Positions 26,815-30,114 of a stretch of DNA of 30,114 nt are shown here, one piece after another. Source of the stretch: Symbiodinium natans (Eukaryota > Sar > Dinophyceae > Suessiales > Symbiodiniaceae). A model generated the notes under the pieces. The model saw nothing but the letters and a program-made list of their open reading frames with translations. It did no database searches and was not told the origin of the DNA. The position numbers were made by a program, and so were the translations under genes. The stretch lies in assembly GCA_905221605.1 (NCBI GenBank), contig CAJNDS010001178.1, positions 1-30,114 of the forward strand. Direction: 5' to 3'. The first letter of the stretch is position 1, and each line of letters starts with the position of its first letter.

Positions 26815-26942
26815 TGGCTCAAGGTCTCGGCTCAACCCCGGTGGGGTGCACAGGTAGCAGAGCGGTAGCTGTGTGAACCAGCCTCGAGTCCCCTAACTGT
26901 TTTGGGTACCAGGCCTGCTTTTTCACAGCCTTCATTTGAGCC

Positions 26943-27860
26943 ATGTCCAGAGCACCTGTGCAGTCGAGATCCTCACTGCCAGCAAGTGATGGGTTGGAGT
27001 CATCTCACCCAACTTGCTCTGCAGAGAGCCAGAAAGAAGGCACGGCCCGACTGGAGGGCGAAGCAGCCCGGCTTGGGGAACTCTTCCCTTATGCGAGTCC
27101 TCTTACAGCCGGCTGTGGAGTTTCTCCAGCCTTGGAAGACCAGGTAAGTTGCTCGAGCAGCCTGGCAAGTGCAGAGCGAACTTGGGCCCATAGAGCCAAT
27201 TGTGGCTCCAGCCAAGGCAGGACTTTTCACCAAGCACTCTGCTTTCGCTGGTTTCACAAGGGCCGGAAAGAATGGCTGCTCCTCGCAGAGGATAGCAGCG
27301 TGTATTTTGTTCGCACCAGCAAATCCGGCAAAACAGTTAGAGCCGGACCTTGTGGGCAATGGCGATGCATGGAAGACCCAGCAGAGCTCCACGGGGGAAC
27401 GGGGGGCGACCCGCCCGTGCAGTGGCTTCGCCTGTTAAACTTTAACTGCACTGGCTGTGGTAATATTCCAACCCATAACCTCAGTTTTGTGCCAGGTCCT
27501 GGGAAAAGGCAACCAGCGATCTTGCACGGAGAGGATGGAAGACGCATCGAGCTCCACTGTGCCCTTTGTCTAGAAAACTTTCTAGCTTGCACGTGGAGCT
27601 GGCCGAGTTTTGACCAAGCAGTTAGGAGACCGGTGTTCCTGGACGACGCTTCCCTTGCTGACTTGCGTCAGTTAGGTCACCAAGTTATGCAGCCCGCACA
27701 GCCTTCGCTGGTTCCGCTGTCTTCTGCAGCCAGCGCACATGGCTGGACTTTCCTTGAGGAAGGGTGTTCTCAGGATCCAGACTCCCCAGAAGAAGCATGC
27801 AGCAGTGATTGGCAAGTGTGTGGCTTTGAAGATTTGGAAGACATCCCATGGGAGGTCTGA
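26943..27860 (+). CDS. Element A protein, 305 aa (intact copy 3)
   Basis: The same ATG, length and motifs as the A1 copy, with changes scattered over the disordered N-terminus (for example QSRSSLPASDG for QLRSSLQASEG) and almost none in the WFHKGRKEWLLL to NFNCTGCG core. It keeps the C that A2 lost, so it serves as the reference for the A2 frameshift. Function is unknown; it has possible zinc-binding Cys/His pairs and an acidic end. Confidence 0.6.
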   Translation: MSRAPVQSRSSLPASDGLESSHPTCSAESQKEGTARLEGEAARLGELFPYASPLTAGCGVSPALEDQVSCSSSLASAERTWAHRANCGSSQGRTFHQALCFRWFHKGRKEWLLLAEDSSVYFVRTSKSGKTVRAGPCGQWRCMEDPAELHGGTGGDPPVQWLRLLNFNCTGCGNIPTHNLSFVPGPGKRQPAILHGEDGRRIELHCALCLENFLACTWSWPSFDQAVRRPVFLDDASLADLRQLGHQVMQPAQPSLVPLSSAASAHGWTFLEEGCSQDPDSPEEACSSDWQVCGFEDLEDIPWEV

Positions 27861-29310
27861 CCTACTTCAGCCCCAACCCACCCAAATTGCAGGAGCTTTG
27901 CCCTGCCAGAATCAAGGGCGAGACTATCCCCTCCGGAATCCATTCAGGGTGAGGTTTCTCCCCGTTTCAATCAGTGACGGTCTTTCGAGTCCGTTTCCAA
28001 ATTGTGAGTGCCTAAGGGCACCAAAGAAAATCTTGCATAGAATTGGATCATGATTTGATCGCATAAGGTTGCAGGTGTAAGAATGCAAGCAAGCAAGTGC
28101 TCAGTCCCGGCACATACCCAGATCCATCCATCGGAATATTCGCAGTCGTTCCGTTGGTCACCCTGCAGGACAAGCCGCCTTGATGTGGCTTTAGTACAGC
28201 CTGACACCGGTTTGGCCCCCTTGTTCGGTCTGTAGAGCAGACCGCTGGACCGGGTTTTCGGGCTCAGGAGCTTGCGGGTCTTCCACAGGCCCAACACGGG
28301 GTTCTCGCAAACACAGCGCCCGAAAGGATAACGTCAGAACCGGACCCTGAAGATCCTCACTGGTTGATGAGGGGAGGGAGCGCGCTGAGATGTTGGGGAA
28401 CGGACGAGGATCCTAGTACTTACCGGTCGGTTGTGGCCGAGGGCATGCAGCCCGGCATCAGTTTGGGGTTACCCGTGTTTGGCCTGCCGAGGATTTCCTT
28501 TGAGTTTCCTGCAGGGTGCTGTTGTTTCTCTCCGGGTGGTGCAAGCCCATCCTGGAGGAAGCCTAGCGGCAGGCGTTGTTTGGTAGGGACCAAAACCTAG
28601 GCTGACGGACAGCCTGAGGCACCAGATTGCGGAGGTTAAAGGCTGTGGCTCGGTGCCCGAAAGCCTGCCCAGCTGAGATGCCCAAATCAACCAAGCCCTC
28701 CCTGCGTGCAAGTGGTGTGGGCTCCTCTGGAGCCGCTGAGGTTGAACCAGTGAGTAAGAGCGAGAAAGCTGGTTCTTCCTCCCTGGTGAGTAAGTGCGAG
28801 AAAACCAGGTCAGCATACGGGGCAAACAGGAGCTCAGTGCTGCTGCGGCATGAGTTTCTGGGGCCTAGGTTAGTAAGTGCGAGAAAGCTTAGGCCTGCTC
28901 CGGAGGTTGGCGACTTTTGCCTTCCACTTGTTTGCAGTTTGTACAGGCATTGCCCATGTGTCGGTTCCGGACCTTCTGCCTTTTCTGAGTGAGCCGAATG
29001 TGGGTGAGTTTCTCCCCTGTACAGGCAGGGCTTATAGGGTAGGCAGTACAGACCAGGCAGTTCAACCTGCAGAACATTTGCCTAGGGCTTTGTATAGAGC
29101 CAAACCAGTGAGTAGCCGTAGGCCGCCGAGCTTCTCGCGGAACTGGTTAAGCCCTCATTGCTTTCTCTCGGTGTTCCCTGCACATAGTTCGGCCGTGTTA
29201 AGCAGGCCAAGGACACCTCGAGAGTTTTTCCTTTTCTGTGCATAGTTAATACCTTCCGGCACTTCGGTTCCGAAGAGCCTAACCTGGCTAGCGACGCAGC
29301 CCGCTTCCGA
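27861..29310 (+). other. Element A3 non-coding 3' part
   Basis: It contains a GGG-T-GAG-GTTT-CTC-CCC hairpin near 27947-27963, three constant-loop hairpins (28745-28774, 28782-28809, 28862-28895) and the terminal stem-loop. No gene is supported. Confidence 0.65.
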
Positions 29311-29322
29311 GTAAAATTCACC
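29311..29322 (+). repeat. 12-bp junction repeat, copy 5 of 5
   Basis: GTAAAATTCACC after A3, followed by TCCCCTCCC instead of another TGGCTCAAG head. It marks the right edge of the stack and probably the original target. Confidence 0.85.
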
Positions 29323-29347
29323 TCCCCTCCCATAATATGGTGAATTT
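29314..29347 (+). repeat. Inverted repeat at the target site
   Basis: AAATTCACC (29314-29322) and GGTGAATTT (29339-29347) form a perfect 9-bp inverted repeat around a 16-nt spacer, at the unoccupied side of the stack. Confidence 0.7.
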
Positions 29348-29627
29348 GGGAATCCGATGGGTTTGCACAAAGTGTGACAGAACACATGCACCGGTCAGCC
29401 AGAAGTGCAATAAAAGCCTGGCGGGTGAGTGCAAATCGCGAACTTCTCAGGGCAAGCTGGCAACCCAAGCGCAAACCCTTGTCAACGGTGGAAATATGAG
29501 CAGCGTCCAGTTTCAACAGCCTCGCGTTCAGTTTGGTGGGAAACACGCCAAAGCTAAGCCCCAAGCCAGTGCACAGCAGAAGATGTCATTGTTTGTTAGG
29601 CCTCGCCAAGCTGAGGGAACGCAGTAA
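29337..29627 (+). CDS. Short ORF, possible LINE C-terminal zinc-knuckle remnant
   Basis: An ATG-started 96-codon ORF. Its beginning, VNLGxxxVCTKC followed by further Cys, resembles the INLGESVVCKKC knuckle near the end of the LINE polyprotein at the left of the window. It then becomes Gln/Lys-rich. It ends QQKMSLFVRPRQAEG, where the last residues are a translated mini-hairpin. QQKMSLFV also fits a loose PCNA-binding pattern. It could be the 3' end of a diverged LINE ORF into whose neighbourhood the stack inserted. Confidence 0.4.
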   Translation: MVNLGIRWVCTKCDRTHAPVSQKCNKSLAGECKSRTSQGKLATQAQTLVNGGNMSSVQFQQPRVQFGGKHAKAKPQASAQQKMSLFVRPRQAEGTQ

Positions 29628-29818
29628 TTCCGTAGCCGTTTGGTGCAAGGAGACAGGGTTTTCGGCCTCGTAGCTGAGGGTGAGGGCCTCGCAACGGGGA
29701 ATAGCGATTGGTGTTAAGGCCTCGCCTTGCTGAGGGAGTGTAATTCGGCCTCGCGGTGCCGCGTGCTTGCGACATAGCTGAGGGTAAAGAGAGAGGCCTC
29801 GGCCTCGCAGAGCTGAGG
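29601..29818 (+). repeat. Cluster of CCTC...GAGG mini-hairpins in the right flank
   Basis: Four short hairpins lie at 29601-29616 (loop CAA), 29666-29679 (shortened), 29720-29735 (loop CTT) and 29803-29818 (loop AGA). One with a long loop lies at 29749-29783. All keep GC pairs and the unpaired T before GAGG. This is outside any A or B element, so the hairpin family is not confined to them. Confidence 0.8.
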
Positions 29819-30105
29819 GTGGAACAACGGCGTCCTCATCCTCACAAGACCGGCCGGAGGACGAGCAGCCGGAGAAATTGACCCTCCAGGTGCGAATCAA
29901 ACTTGAGGATTCGTGGAAACCAATTTTGGAGGAGCAGTTCCTGGAAACAGACCCCAGGAGGGCAAACTACACTCACCTACAAGCGGCGTGTCGCAGCCTC
30001 GCTCGCTGCCGCACAAGGAACGATTGGGTCTACCAAGCGGAGACCTACCTCAGTGAAGAGCGGAAGCAGCTGTGGGCTTCTAAATTGCACAAGGCGGGTC
30101 TGTAG
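29788..30105 (+). CDS. Hypothetical ORF after the hairpin cluster
   Basis: The frame opens after a TAA at 29785-29787 and runs 105 codons to a TAG at 30103-30105, without an ATG; a TTG is at 29878. It begins with a translated hairpin (PRPRRAEGG), then a Ser/Asp/Glu linker, then a mixed charged domain (KLEDSWKPILEEQ, THLQAACRSLARC, YLSEERKQLW) with helical character. I do not recognise it. It may be an exon of a host gene or part of a degraded element. Confidence 0.3.
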   Translation, partial: RERPRPRRAEGGTTASSSSQDRPEDEQPEKLTLQVRIKLEDSWKPILEEQFLETDPRRANYTHLQAACRSLARCRTRNDWVYQAETYLSEERKQLWASKLHKAGL

Positions 30106-30114
30106 AAATGAGGC

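Larger units (their letters stand above)
26815..29310 (+). mobile_element. Element A, copy 3
   Basis: An intact A element nearly identical to A2, ending CGCTTCCGA directly before the fifth junction repeat. Its terminal stem-loop (29257-29272) has one broken pair (CGGCAC against GTTCCG). Confidence 0.8.

Noticed and set aside
18567-29310. Stack formed by tandem duplication alone
   Set aside because: The order A-B-B-A with one identical 12-mer at every junction and no hybrid elements fits separate same-site insertions better, though B1-B2 alone could be a duplication.

Overview
The window looks like nuclear DNA of a dinoflagellate, plausibly a Symbiodiniaceae relative. The evidence is indirect: moderately GC-rich DNA made almost entirely of retroelements, a Ty1/copia polyprotein and a LINE of the kinds abundant in those genomes, and repeated copies of the 3' end of the dinoflagellate spliced leader (TGGCTCAAG) at element heads and leaders. 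No bacterial operons, rRNA, tRNA or CRISPR arrays were seen. Everything recognisable reads on the + strand.

Layout. (1) 1-6204: 3' part of a non-LTR retrotransposon (LINE). Its large ORF, cut by the window start, carries an AP-type endonuclease, reverse transcriptase, RNase H and zinc knuckles. A second ORF follows after 3 nt and ends in a possibly kinase-like domain. (2) 6223-8713: element A1, about 2.5 kb, with a 305-aa ORF and a 3' tail related to the LINE tail. (3) about 8727-18554: a copia element with a 2366-codon gag-pol frame, a 592-codon ORF overprinted inside it, and a -1 frame change inside the RT. No LTRs were recognised. (4) 18567-29310: a head-to-tail stack A2-B1-B2-A3. Each of the four elements is flanked by the same 12-bp sequence, giving five copies in all, as if every insertion used one target and duplicated it. 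(5) 29323-30114: the original flank, with two short ORFs separated by a cluster of mini-hairpins.

How the parts may work together (inference). The LINE could supply endonuclease and RT in trans to A elements that share its 3' tail and stem-loop. B elements share their first 45-50 nt with A and encode a diverged version of the A protein domain, but end in a different stem-loop. A and B would then be protein-coding, RT-less passengers. Several mini-hairpin families sit in their non-coding parts. One has compensatory stem changes and a constant bulged T; another has a nearly constant loop on unrelated stems. These hairpins, the one-site stack, the shared A/B domain and the overprinted copia ORF are the observations most worth pursuing.
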